Below, in pieces: positions 18,272 to 27,434 of a DNA stretch of 64,000 bases. The position numbers were made by a program, and so were the translations under genes. The first letter of the stretch is position 1. Each line of letters begins with the position of its first letter. The stretch is from Affinundibacterium flavidum (GTDB lineage: Bacteria; Pseudomonadota; Gammaproteobacteria; Burkholderiales; Burkholderiaceae_D): positions 1-64,000 of the forward strand of contig NZ_JACOGA010000011.1 in assembly GCF_014284175.1 (NCBI RefSeq), written 5' to 3'. The notes under the pieces were generated by a model. That model searched no databases. It saw nothing but the letters and a program-made list of their open reading frames with translations, and had not been told where the DNA came from.

Positions 18272-18650
18272 GTTGTGAGTGTCCCGAGATGGGAAAGTGT
18301 GGTGGGGGAGTGAACAGAAGTGAAAAAACGAACTACTCGGTGTTTAGGTCAATACAGCTCGATTTCAAGAATCGGTCACTGCAGTATTTTATTACCTGCT
18401 TAGTTACTAGCTCAATTACTTGCTTAGTTACTCGCTTAATCAGGTACGCAATTTTAAGCGTTAATTCCGCTAATTGGGTGCTTATTGTAAGACTTAATTC
18501 AGGCGCTGTAAAAATATTTTTGTTACAGCGCCTGATTTACTGACGATTCAGGGGTATTAGCCTGTTCAAATCGGTCAGGCGTGAGCCTAAGTTTTGCTTA
18601 GCTTTCGCTCTAAATTTTGCTCTGAATTTCGCTCTGAATTAGTTCGGAGA
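18272..18650 (-). promoter_or_regulatory. trxA-rho intergenic leader with hairpin and short repeats
   Basis: This 379-base gap upstream of rho holds a strong hairpin at 18499-18535 (about 13 bp, TCAGGCGCTGTAA with its complement) without a T tract. It also has threefold TTTCGCTCTGAA-like repeats at 18604-18642 and a twofold GCTTAGTTACT repeat at 18398-18432. It probably contains the rho promoter and leader. Rho autoregulates through its leader in E. coli; whether it does so here is unknown. Confidence 0.45.
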
Positions 18651-18977
18651 TTAGATGTTGGCGTCAATAAACGTCGTCAATTGACCTTTTGCCAGTGCGC
18701 CGACTTTTTGTGCTGCCGCTGCGCCATTTTTGAATAAGATCAAAGTTGGAATGCCACGGATACCGAATTGTGCAGGTACGGCTTGATTTGCATCAACGTC
18801 CATCTTGGCGATAGTGATTTTGCCATCATATTCTTTTGCAACTTCTTCCAAAATCGGCGCGATCATCTTGCAAGGGCCACACCATTCAGCCCAGAAGTCT
18901 ACCAAGACTGGTTTGTCAGATTTCAATACATCGGCTTCGAAAGATGCATCGCTTACATAAATGATATTTGCGCTCAT
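18651..18977 (-). CDS. trxA: Thioredoxin 1
   Basis: The 108-residue cytoplasmic disulfide reductase has the active site WCGPC at residues 32-36, preceded by VDFWAE. The conserved cis-proline loop is [11 protein letters not shown]. It reduces protein disulfides using electrons from thioredoxin reductase. I chose the ATG at 18977 as it matches the usual family length; the open frame extends to 19073 but adds a polar tail foreign to thioredoxins. It is upstream of rho on the same strand. Confidence 0.97.
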   Translation of the reverse strand: MSANIIYVSDASFEADVLKSDKPVLVDFWAEWCGPCKMIAPILEEVAKEYDGKITIAKMDVDANQAVPAQFGIRGIPTLILFKNGAAAAQKVGALAKGQLTTFIDANI

Positions 18978-19263
18978 AGAATTCTCGTTATTCTGGTTAA
19001 TCTCTGAAAGAGGGGGATTTAAATAATTATTAAAGCAGGTTTTTGAATTTTGGGATGTTTTTGCGTATTTCAAGTGCCATTTGGGATTACGCTGGCATTA
19101 GCAAACATGACATCAACAGCGGTAAATAATACCCTATTTTTAAAAAAGTGGCTTATTTACTGTTTTTTGTGAAAAATTCCCCGAATTTGATGGATCTCGG
19201 TCAATTTTGCCAACGCGCTCGCATAAAATGCCTGCTTACTTTGATTTCGATTGAAACTTCACT

Positions 19264-22158
19264 ATGGCGCGAACAATTCATCTGATTCCTGCATCATCGC
19301 AATTTTGGACGCAGGTCGCGAAACAGTTTTTGGCATTGCAAAAGCAAAATGAGATGCCGATAGATTTGTTCGCCGCGGCTGCAGCCAATTCAAATCGGGA
19401 TTTTTCGCATCTGCGGGTCATCGTGCCGACTTTTGAACATGCGCATTTACTGACTCGCGCCCTGAGTGCCGAAATTGGCGGGCATTTCATTCCACCAAAA
19501 ATTCAAACCATGTTTGACTGGCTGGGAATGCAGATTCCGTTGCCAGCTTCCATATCTGCCAATAGTGAACGTTTAATGAGTTTGTATGCAGAATTGCGTC
19601 AACACGCTTGGTTGAAGACATTATTCGGCGCGCGACGTAATACAGACCTACTGCCGTTGGCACAGACATTATTAACGTTGTCGGATGAATTGACGCAAGT
19701 CTGGTTGCCGCAAGCCGTGGGCGAGGGAAATACTCATCAGCTAGAGCCACAAAAGATGCAGGCGACCTGGCACGAAGCCCTGGCGCAATTGGCGCTACCG
19801 TTGCAAAAGATCGTATCGGATGAAACTCAGTTAGTCTGGACCTTATGGCAAAGTCAGCTCGATCAACACGATAAGACCGTGCAAGAATTTCAGCAAATGA
19901 TGCGGCTGGCGGCGACTGCAAGTATGGAATTGTTTTGGGTTGCCCCGACCATGCCAAACGCGATTGAACATGCGTTTTTACAGGCGTATGAACGAACACA
20001 GCCTGTACATATTTTTGGCATAGATTGGCGCAGCGAGGCGTTGCCGCACGCGATGCGGAAAGCTTGGAGTACATTGCCCGAGGCTTTGGCTGAAAGCAAA
20101 ATCACATTGCAAGCGCCTGCGTTTGACTGGAGTCGCCTACATCTCTGCGAGGTCAGTAGTTTAGAGGAAGAAGCTGAACAGGCTGCGCAATGCATTATTG
20201 AATGGCTGCAGGCGGGCAAACAAAAAATTGCAGTGATTGCGCAAGACCGCGTGATTTCACGTCGTTTGCGCGCTTTGCTTGAGCGTGCGCAGATTTATGT
20301 GGCGGACGAAACAGGTTGGAAATTATCCACAACACGCGCCGCAGCCTGTCTGAGTGCCTGGTTTGAAATGGTGGCAACACGTGCCGACACCATGGCATTG
20401 TTGGATTTTCTCAAGTCGCCATTTTTGCCCGTGTTGACCTTGAATTCCTTGATGGCTGAGGTGACGGACAGTGACGACATTCCGGATAAAGCTGAGCTGG
20501 TGATGGAAATAGAACTAGCTTTGCGCAGGAATAATGTGGTCGGAGGCTGGGATGCTGTGCTGTCGATCTTGGAGCGTTTGCCTCAGGCGAGAATCTGGAT
20601 TGCACAAATATCTCGCTTGGCACATAGCTACGGCAGTAGTGCCAGCGCTTCACGTCGTAGCCTGAAAGAATGGACGCAAATCAGTATCCAAACCTTGACT
20701 GAGTTGGGAATGCTCACGGCATTACAGGATGATCGAGCTGGTGCACAATTGGTGCAAATGTTGCAGGCACTTGGCACAGATTGTCATGCCTTGGATATGC
20801 ATTTCAGTTTTTCCGAATGGCGCGCATTCATTAATTTGCAAATGGAAAGTACACCGTTTAAACAGGAGCAAATTGATCAGCGCGTTTTGATGTTGCCTCT
20901 AAATGGCGCTCGATTGCGTAGTTTTGATGCCGTGTATTTGATCGGAGGAGATGCAAAACATCTGCCGTCTAAGCCGCAAGAAACTCTATTTTTTACCAAT
21001 GCGGTGCGACGCGAATGTGGATTAGTCACGCGTGAAGAAAGGCAGTTACAGCAATTACGTGATTTCGCGGAAGTGATTTTATCGAATAATGAAGTCGTGC
21101 TGTCGTGGCAGTCGCAAATTAATGGCGAACTGAACGCATTGAGTCCGTGGATAGAACAAGTCAAACTCTACTTGGCGCGCCAAGATCACGCCGCACTTGC
21201 TTCGACTAAACGTGCCATGACCATGCATCAACTCAGCGTTGAAAGATTGGTGCAGCCGCGACCAGCTGCAGCGGAATTAATGCCAGCGACTTTATCCGCA
21301 AGCGGTTTAAGTAGTTTGATTGCTTGTCCTTATCAATTTTTCGCAGGGCGTATGCTGAAGCTGTCGGCGATTGATGAGTTATCCGACATGCCAGAAAAGC
21401 GTGATTATGGGGACTGGTTACACGCGATTTTAAAGACTTACCACGATCGATTGCTATCCGATCAATTGTCATTAACTGCGGATCGTATCGGCTTACTCCA
21501 TACGATTTCCGATACATGGTTTGCCCGTGTTTTAAAACATAGTCCCGCCGCTTTAGGTTATAGCATGCGCTGGCGCAAGGTGATTCCTGCGTATGTCGCA
21601 TGGGCCAATCAGCGTGAGGCGGATGGTTGGCAATTCGCATTTGGCGAGGTTTGGGCAGAGGCGCAATTGGCTTGGGATGATGGAGGAATTACGCTGCGCG
21701 GCCGTATCGACAGAATAGATGAACGTCAGTTGGAAAGTGGTGAGGTCGAGCGTGCAGTATTGGATTACAAAACGAAAAATAGAACGTCGTTGAAAGCTCG
21801 TCTGAAAAATTTTGAAGATCATCAATTAGCATTTTATGGATTATTGCAAGCCAAAATTGAGCACGCAGATAGCGATCTAGGTGAGCACCTAGATAAGCAC
21901 GCAAGTGAGCACAACAGCCCGATAATTCAAATATTAGAACCAGTAGATACCGCGAATTACGTTGCATTAGAAATCGAACGCGAAAAAACTGGCGATGTCG
22001 AAGCTGAAGATTATTCTCGCTGGAAGAATGAACTCGAATTGGCGATACGAAAAAACATGCAGGCAATCCAACACGGTGCAGGACTACCAGCGCAAGGCGT
22101 AGAAAGCGTTTGTCAGTATTGCGAAGTGCGTGGCTTATGCAGGAAAGGAGCCTGGTGA
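19264..22158 (+). CDS. addB: AddB-like PD-(D/E)XK nuclease subunit
   Basis: A 964-residue protein with the layout of AddB: a large N-terminal inactive-helicase-like region and a C-terminal RecB-type nuclease. The nuclease shows LRGRIDRID and AVLDYKTK, which carry the catalytic Asp and the D-x-K pair, followed by QLAFYGLL. Four cysteines, C688 (in IACPYQFF) and C950, C953 and C959 at the C-terminus, match the iron-sulfur-cluster staple of AddB nucleases. With the following gene it should resect double-strand breaks for RecA-dependent repair and degrade linear DNA. Its stop overlaps the next start by one base (TGATG). Confidence 0.85.
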   Translation: MARTIHLIPASSQFWTQVAKQFLALQKQNEMPIDLFAAAAANSNRDFSHLRVIVPTFEHAHLLTRALSAEIGGHFIPPKIQTMFDWLGMQIPLPASISANSERLMSLYAELRQHAWLKTLFGARRNTDLLPLAQTLLTLSDELTQVWLPQAVGEGNTHQLEPQKMQATWHEALAQLALPLQKIVSDETQLVWTLWQSQLDQHDKTVQEFQQMMRLAATASMELFWVAPTMPNAIEHAFLQAYERTQPVHIFGIDWRSEALPHAMRKAWSTLPEALAESKITLQAPAFDWSRLHLCEVSSLEEEAEQAAQCIIEWLQAGKQKIAVIAQDRVISRRLRALLERAQIYVADETGWKLSTTRAAACLSAWFEMVATRADTMALLDFLKSPFLPVLTLNSLMAEVTDSDDIPDKAELVMEIELALRRNNVVGGWDAVLSILERLPQARIWIAQISRLAHSYGSSASASRRSLKEWTQISIQTLTELGMLTALQDDRAGAQLVQMLQALGTDCHALDMHFSFSEWRAFINLQMESTPFKQEQIDQRVLMLPLNGARLRSFDAVYLIGGDAKHLPSKPQETLFFTNAVRRECGLVTREERQLQQLRDFAEVILSNNEVVLSWQSQINGELNALSPWIEQVKLYLARQDHAALASTKRAMTMHQLSVERLVQPRPAAAELMPATLSASGLSSLIACPYQFFAGRMLKLSAIDELSDMPEKRDYGDWLHAILKTYHDRLLSDQLSLTADRIGLLHTISDTWFARVLKHSPAALGYSMRWRKVIPAYVAWANQREADGWQFAFGEVWAEAQLAWDDGGITLRGRIDRIDERQLESGEVERAVLDYKTKNRTSLKARLKNFEDHQLAFYGLLQAKIEHADSDLGEHLDKHASEHNSPIIQILEPVDTANYVALEIEREKTGDVEAEDYSRWKNELELAIRKNMQAIQHGAGLPAQGVESVCQYCEVRGLCRKGAW

Positions 22159-25100
22159 TGATTTCACAAACTTTAGCTCAGGCGTATGAACTGAATGGTC
22201 AAGTAGTTGATGCGAGTAGTTTTACCGCAGCAGCCTGCGATCCGCATCGATCTGTCGTCGTGGAGGCGTGTGCGGGTAGCGGAAAAACTTGGTTGCTGGT
22301 CGCCCGTATGCTACGCCTCTTGCTGGATGGCGCAGAACCCGCTGAGCTTTTGGCGATTACATTTACGCGCAAAGCTGCACAAGAAATGCGCCATCGTTTG
22401 ATGGAATTGCTAACTGAGTTGGCATTAGCAGATGACGTAGCCGCCAGTAATTTATTGCGAGAGCGCGGCGTACCTGAGCATCAACTGGCAGCGAGTTTGC
22501 CGCGCGCGCGGCAGCTATACGAAAACCTATTAAACAATCCGCAAGGCTTGTCTATGGATACCTTCCATAGTTGGTTTGGACGTTTATTGCAATTAGCGCC
22601 CTTAGCGTCGGGCGTGCCGCATGGTTTTAATTTGCTCGAATCGACTAGCAGTTTGCAACGTGAGGCTTGGGGCCAGTTGATGCAAAAAGCTGGCTTGCAG
22701 AATGATCTTGATGATCGTCATCAGGATGGGAATGAAAATAATGACGGCAATTCGCTCAAGCAAGAGCTGCTCTACTTGTATGATGAATTGGGTGATTTCA
22801 ATACGCAGTTGATGTTGGATGCTTTCTTAGATAAGCGCGCCGAATGGTGGGCGGTGAATCAGGATGCGTCTTCACAATTCGATGGACCTTTAGCGCAATT
22901 ACGCGGCTTGATGGGCGACGATGCAAGCAGTGATGCACGTTTAGCTCTGTGGAAAGATACGGCTCTCATAGAGCGCATCCAAAATATTGGCATTTGCTTG
23001 GGAAAAGGTAGCCCAGAAAATCAAAAACGTGGCGTTGCGATAGAAACTGCGTTGACGAATGCCAAGCTGGCGATGCAAACGAACGCTGACCTAGGTGTTG
23101 ATCATCTTGTCGATCATTTTGTCGATATTTTCGGCGCAGTCGCCAATGAATTCTATGGCAGTGATGGTACAAATCGGAAGAATCGTAAAACCAAGGCTTT
23201 GACGGTCGCAATTGCTGCTTGGTTAGGTGAAAACAATGAATCGGCTTTTCACGATGAATGCAATGCCATCGCTGAGACTTTGAAAGTATTCGAACGGCGC
23301 AGCAAAGAAGCTACGGTATTGCGCTTGAATCAAGCATTGTTCGTAGTTGGGCAAGCCTACGTGGAGTGCTATCAGACTTTGAAATCTGAGCAGCGTATGC
23401 TCGATTTTGCCGATCTTGAATGGCAGGCTTATCGTTTGTTATCGAACGAAGAATTCGCCGCTTATTTGCATGGTCGTCTTGATGCACGTTACAAGCATAT
23501 CTTGCTCGACGAATTTCAAGATACCAATCCCTTACAATGGAATATTGTGCGTGCCTGGCTCGATGCCTATGGTGCAGATGCCAGCAGACCTACTGTGTTT
23601 ATCGTCGGCGACCCTAAGCAATCGATTTACCGCTTCCGGCGCGCCGACCCGCGGGTATTCACCGCCGCGCGTCAGTTATTAGCGGAGCAGGGGGCGGTCG
23701 TTTTGCGCACCAATCAAACTCGTCGTAATGCGCCTGCGATTGTCGATGCATTAAACAAGGCTATGGTCGGTAATGCGATTTACACCGACCAGACAACTGC
23801 TGCAACTTCACAGGGACGAGTTTTGCGCTTGCCTTTGATTCGCGGAACAGCAGATGCGGAAAGTGGATCTGAAGTGAATGAAGGACCGTTTCCATTGCGT
23901 GATCCCTTGACTACACCAGCGCTGGAACAAGACGATCTACGTCGGTATCAAGAAGGGCAACAGTTAGCACAAGTTTTATTGCAGATGCGCAATGAAGCGG
24001 CACAAGCATTTAGCTGGTCAGATGTCATGTTGCTGGTAAGACGACGTAGTAATTTGACGGCCTACGAAAACGCTTTGCGTGAAGCAGGGATTCCATTCGT
24101 ATCGAACCGACGCGGTGGCTTGCTACAGACTTTAGAAATTGCAGACTTGATTGCTTTGCTCAATTTTTTAATGACGCCGGGCGATAACCGTTCCTTAGCA
24201 CATATTCTTAAATCACCCATGTTTGGTGCTAGTGATCAGGATTTGATTGCACTGGCGCAGCGAGAAGAAAATGCTTGGTGGAAGCGATTGCAGGCGCTCG
24301 ATAAATCAAGCTTGCCGCATTTGCAAAGAGCCACAGATTTATTGATGAGTTGGATGCAGGCAGCGCACGATTTGCCGGTACATGATTTGCTCGATCAGGT
24401 TTTACATCAAGGTGAATTGATATGCCGTTATGCACAAACGTCGTCGGCAACCAATCGCCAACAGATAATTGGCAACATCACCGCATTCACAGAATTGGCT
24501 CTCAATATGGATGGCGGACGTTATCCTAGCTTGCCCAAATTTATCGCTGCATTGAAAGAATTCGATCGTGGCGCCGAAACTGACTCTCCCGATGAATCCA
24601 GCGTTGCCAGTGGATTAGACGCTGTCAGAATATTGACGATTCATAGCGCGAAAGGCTTGGAAGCGAAAATTGTGGTGATGTTGGACAGTAATCATAGCGA
24701 CGCGGCGAAAGACAATATTGGCGTATTGTGTGCATGGCCTTTACGGCCAGGCGAACAAAAACATTTCTCTGTTTTTGGCAAAAAAGATGAGAGAGGCGTC
24801 GCGCGCGATGCTCTATTTGCGGCCGAAGAAGAACAAGCCAAACAAGAGAATTGGAATCTATTGTATGTCGCCGCAACGCGTGCAAAACAGGTTTTGATTG
24901 TCAGTGGAATTGCCAGTGATAAAGCTGCCGATGAAACTGGTGTGCAAACGGCTAGCTGGTATCAACGGTTTTATTACTTGGATGAGAGCGAGGTGTTAGC
25001 GCAGACGAATTCCGTTGAAGCTGCCAACGGCCATGCGCAAGAGAGATTTGTTTTGCATACCTTTAATCCTCCAAACATGGCATTGCCTGAGTTGAAAACT

Positions 25101-25565
25101 GCACCACCCATGTCGGCGGAGCAAGTTGAGGGTGTAGCCTTGCATACTTTAATGGAGAGATTAACGAATAGAGTGATTGATTGGCCGATTCATATTCCAT
25201 CGGTTGATGTGATTGCCAATTGGTTGCCATGCGCGCCTAGCGTGGCGAAAGTTGTGCGTGAGCAGGCGACTGCGATTTTGCAAGCGAGTTCATTGAAGCG
25301 CTTCTTTCATCCGCAAGAGTTTGATTTTGCACACAATGAAATGGAAGTCGTTTATCAAGAGCAATTAATGCGACTCGATCGCATGGTTGTTTCGGATGAA
25401 GAGGTATGGATTTTGGATTACAAACGACAGTTATTGGCGTCTGAAAAAAACGACTATTTGCAACAATTGAACACTTATGCGACAGCATTGGCGCCGCTTT
25501 ATCCTATGAAACAAGTGAAGATGGCGCTAATCTTAGCCGACGGGCAATTTATTCCTATGAATTAA
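22158..25565 (+). CDS. addA: AddA-like UvrD/RecB helicase-nuclease
   Basis: A 1,135-residue superfamily 1 helicase. Walker A AGSGKT is at residues 39-44, motif Ia is TFTRKAAQEM, motif II (DEFQD) lies in ILLDEFQDTNP, motif III is GDPKQSIYRFRRAD, motif V contains TIHSAKGLE and motif VI VAATRAK. The C-terminus carries a second RecB-type nuclease with RLDRM and WILDYKR. The ATG at 22158 overlaps the addB stop and follows AGGAAAGGAG, so the 16-residue upstream extension is unlikely. The two genes form a translationally coupled recombination-repair unit. Confidence 0.9.
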   Translation: MISQTLAQAYELNGQVVDASSFTAAACDPHRSVVVEACAGSGKTWLLVARMLRLLLDGAEPAELLAITFTRKAAQEMRHRLMELLTELALADDVAASNLLRERGVPEHQLAASLPRARQLYENLLNNPQGLSMDTFHSWFGRLLQLAPLASGVPHGFNLLESTSSLQREAWGQLMQKAGLQNDLDDRHQDGNENNDGNSLKQELLYLYDELGDFNTQLMLDAFLDKRAEWWAVNQDASSQFDGPLAQLRGLMGDDASSDARLALWKDTALIERIQNIGICLGKGSPENQKRGVAIETALTNAKLAMQTNADLGVDHLVDHFVDIFGAVANEFYGSDGTNRKNRKTKALTVAIAAWLGENNESAFHDECNAIAETLKVFERRSKEATVLRLNQALFVVGQAYVECYQTLKSEQRMLDFADLEWQAYRLLSNEEFAAYLHGRLDARYKHILLDEFQDTNPLQWNIVRAWLDAYGADASRPTVFIVGDPKQSIYRFRRADPRVFTAARQLLAEQGAVVLRTNQTRRNAPAIVDALNKAMVGNAIYTDQTTAATSQGRVLRLPLIRGTADAESGSEVNEGPFPLRDPLTTPALEQDDLRRYQEGQQLAQVLLQMRNEAAQAFSWSDVMLLVRRRSNLTAYENALREAGIPFVSNRRGGLLQTLEIADLIALLNFLMTPGDNRSLAHILKSPMFGASDQDLIALAQREENAWWKRLQALDKSSLPHLQRATDLLMSWMQAAHDLPVHDLLDQVLHQGELICRYAQTSSATNRQQIIGNITAFTELALNMDGGRYPSLPKFIAALKEFDRGAETDSPDESSVASGLDAVRILTIHSAKGLEAKIVVMLDSNHSDAAKDNIGVLCAWPLRPGEQKHFSVFGKKDERGVARDALFAAEEEQAKQENWNLLYVAATRAKQVLIVSGIASDKAADETGVQTASWYQRFYYLDESEVLAQTNSVEAANGHAQERFVLHTFNPPNMALPELKTAPPMSAEQVEGVALHTLMERLTNRVIDWPIHIPSVDVIANWLPCAPSVAKVVREQATAILQASSLKRFFHPQEFDFAHNEMEVVYQEQLMRLDRMVVSDEEVWILDYKRQLLASEKNDYLQQLNTYATALAPLYPMKQVKMALILADGQFIPMN

Positions 25566-25783
25566 TCCCATGAATTAATCTAAAGATGCCGTGTAAATGG
25601 CGAGAAATTCCCTTTATAATTAAAGAGTTTCCCTGTAGAGTTCAGACTCTTCTTCATGCAGCTTATTCGACGATCAGATACCATGTGTGATCAACATGAT
25701 GATGAGACGGGACGACTAAAGTTCATAATGAAGTTCATAATGAAGTTCACAGATACAGTTAATAAGTTTTATAGATAGCCAAG
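25566..25783 (+). promoter_or_regulatory. Leader of the zap genes with short tandem repeat
   Basis: The gap contains a 12-base direct repeat, AAGTTCATAATG, present twice plus a partial third copy at about 25729-25762. No clear promoter was identified. Confidence 0.35.
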
Positions 25784-25996
25784 ATGATTTCCGAATTTGA
25801 ATTACTCGCTGATAAGCTCAATCGCCTCGCTGAAATGGCACAAACTTTGCGTTTGGAAAATGCTGCGTTGCGTCGTACGGCAGTCGACCTGGCATCTGAA
25901 AACAAAGATTTGCGTGAACGTGTACAAGAAGCTCACGATAAAGTCGAAGCTATACTTGCCGCTCTACCCAATGACGATGAGAAGGACGAAGCATGA
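25784..25996 (+). CDS. ZapB-like small coiled-coil cell-division protein
   Basis: The 70-residue product is almost entirely a predicted coiled coil with regular Leu/Ala spacing (FELLADKLNRLAEMAQTLRL), ending in an acidic tail. It overlaps zapA by four bases (ATGA). Size, coiled-coil nature and coupling to zapA suggest a ZapB-like factor (TIGR02449-type) that supports FtsZ-ring organisation. The identity with E. coli ZapB is inferred from context rather than from a clear motif. Confidence 0.7.
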   Translation: MISEFELLADKLNRLAEMAQTLRLENAALRRTAVDLASENKDLRERVQEAHDKVEAILAALPNDDEKDEA

Positions 25997-26319
25997 GTGA
26001 ATCGAAGTCTATTCAGATTGATGTGGCGATCATGGGGCAATCTTACAAGCTTGCCTGTAAAGAAGGTGAAGATCGTGCACTGCAAGAAGCCGCAGCATTT
26101 TTGAATGAGAAAATGTGTGCGATTCGTGATGCTTCTAAAGTCAAAGGCACTGACAGGATTGCGGTGATGGCAGCACTTGGTATGGCAATCGATTTGTTAT
26201 CAACCAAGGCGCATGATGGACCGTTATCGGGCTTGAGCATGGGTGAAGTCAAACAAAAAATTCAAAGCATGAATGACACTTTGGATCAGGCATTAACACC
26301 GCAAGAAAATCTATTTTAA
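25993..26319 (+). CDS. zapA: Cell division protein ZapA
   Basis: The 108-residue protein matches ZapA, which binds and bundles FtsZ filaments at midcell. It has the N-terminal IQIDVAIMGQSYKLACKEGED strand region followed by a long C-terminal helix (ALQEAAAFLNEKM, then RIAVMAALGMAIDLL). The gene is coupled to the ZapB-like gene by a four-base overlap and is followed by 6S RNA, a neighbourhood (zapA-ssrS) conserved across many proteobacteria. Confidence 0.92.
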   Translation: MSESKSIQIDVAIMGQSYKLACKEGEDRALQEAAAFLNEKMCAIRDASKVKGTDRIAVMAALGMAIDLLSTKAHDGPLSGLSMGEVKQKIQSMNDTLDQALTPQENLF

Positions 26320-26404
26320 ATTTACTCCTTATTGTTTAAAACAATCAAAACAAGCAAAAAAATCTGCAAAAACTAATGTGATTTTTTTGCGGAAGGAGTA
26401 AACT

Positions 26405-26586
26405 ACGAACTCCTACCGTGTTCGCCAGTGCCATATATTCCTTGAACCATTTATGTGCATAGGCTTTGGAAATTGTTCAATGGTGTGAGCGTCGCTTATG
26501 TCCGATGAACCCGATTTGAACTGACCTTGGCCGACTTGAACCGCCGGGTTCAGGATGCCGGCATAGCGGCACTGGTGGGAACTTAT
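26405..26586 (+). ncRNA. ssrS: 6S RNA
   Basis: Placed directly after zapA, as in many proteobacteria. The 5' part (CCTACCGTGTTCGCCAGTGCC) pairs with the 3' part (GGCACTGGTGGGAAC) to make the long closing stem. TTGAACC and GGGTTCA lie near the 3' half, and an unpaired central bubble can be drawn. 6S RNA sequesters sigma-70 RNA polymerase in stationary phase. The boundaries are estimates. Confidence 0.85.
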
Positions 26587-26590
26587 TCTT

Positions 26591-26630
26591 AAAAAGCACT
26601 TATTGTTAATCGCGATAAGTGCTTTTTTTT
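26591..26630 (+). terminator. Terminator after 6S RNA
   Basis: AAAAAGCACTTAT pairs with ATAAGTGCTTTTT around an 11-base loop and is followed by eight T residues. Confidence 0.9.
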
Positions 26631-26874
26631 CGATTTTATTTCCGTGGGTTATTTTTAAAAGTAGTTTTCAAAATGGTTTGAGTTATTTGTGTCAGGTTCC
26701 GACCACGTAAAATTATATGGCGTATCGAAGTGCCGTCTATGTTTTTTATTTAAAGTACATGTTTGGAATGAGCTTGTTTGATATCAAGAAAATTAAACTT
26801 CCCCTAGGTTTCCTATCGACAATCACCGCCTTCAATATTAAGTCGTGTAAAAAAAGACCTTAAACTGTTAAAAT
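26631..26874. other. Intergenic region before B12 riboswitch
   Basis: No gene is seen. A TAAAAT hexamer at 26869-26874 could be the -10 of the cobalamin operon, but no good -35 accompanies it. Confidence 0.3.
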
Positions 26875-27095
26875 GACGAAGTTGGTGCTCGCGATATGGT
26901 TCACATCTCGCAGTTCTACGGGAAGCAGGAGGTGTTTTGCTCAGACAAAATTGCCCACCTGCGCTGCCCCCGCAACGGTCAAGCGGACGAGTCTTTATTG
27001 ACTCCGCTTCTGTCACACAAGCCACTGGTCGCCTTGAACAAGCGACTGGGAAGGCGACAGAGGTAGTCTCCGCCAGCCCGGATACCGGCCAACGA
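26875..27095 (+). promoter_or_regulatory. Cobalamin (AdoCbl) riboswitch
   Basis: Characteristic aptamer elements occur in order: GTTGGTGCTCGC opening, GGGAAGCAGGAGGTG, the B12 box region CTGCCCCCGCAACGGT, AAGCCACTGGT, GACTGGGAAGGCGACAG, and GCCAGCCCGGATACCGGCC at the end. It heads the cobalamin uptake and salvage operon. Binding of adenosylcobalamin is expected to lower expression of btuB and the genes behind it. Confidence 0.95.
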
Positions 27096-27434
27096 GGTTG
27101 TATTAGTTTGCGCGTTTTTGCGCAATCGTAATACGTTGTTGCTTTCAGACTGTCGGGGATGACAGAGAAAGCTGATCAAAATCTTTCGTTTCAATTCTTA
27201 ACTTGGTTTTTTCGCAGTGCTTGGCTAGTGTTAATGCGTCCAGTGATATCGACACGGGGGCGCAGCTAATAGCGTTGTGCTTTAACAGTTCGCTTTGTAT
27301 GCACACATTGAACAACCTGTTTGTTGTTTCTGGTGAGCCTGCGCGCCTGTTTTAGTCCAGATTTCTTGCGAGCAAACTGAGCCTTTAGAAGCAAACGAAC
27401 AAAAGATTTTTCTCTCGTAATTTTTGCAAAAATA
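27096..27434 (+). promoter_or_regulatory. Long leader between B12 riboswitch and btuB
   Basis: About 340 bases separate the aptamer from btuB. A nested hairpin at about 27098-27133 (GTATTA outer stem, TTGCGC inner stem) may be part of the expression platform, but no T tract follows. A 36-codon ATG frame at 27159-27269 is possible but unsupported. There is no clear Shine-Dalgarno before btuB. Confidence 0.4.

Noticed and set aside
26813..27194. Short frames over the cobalamin riboswitch
   Set aside because: The region is an RNA aptamer; the frames have no start signals or recognisable protein features.
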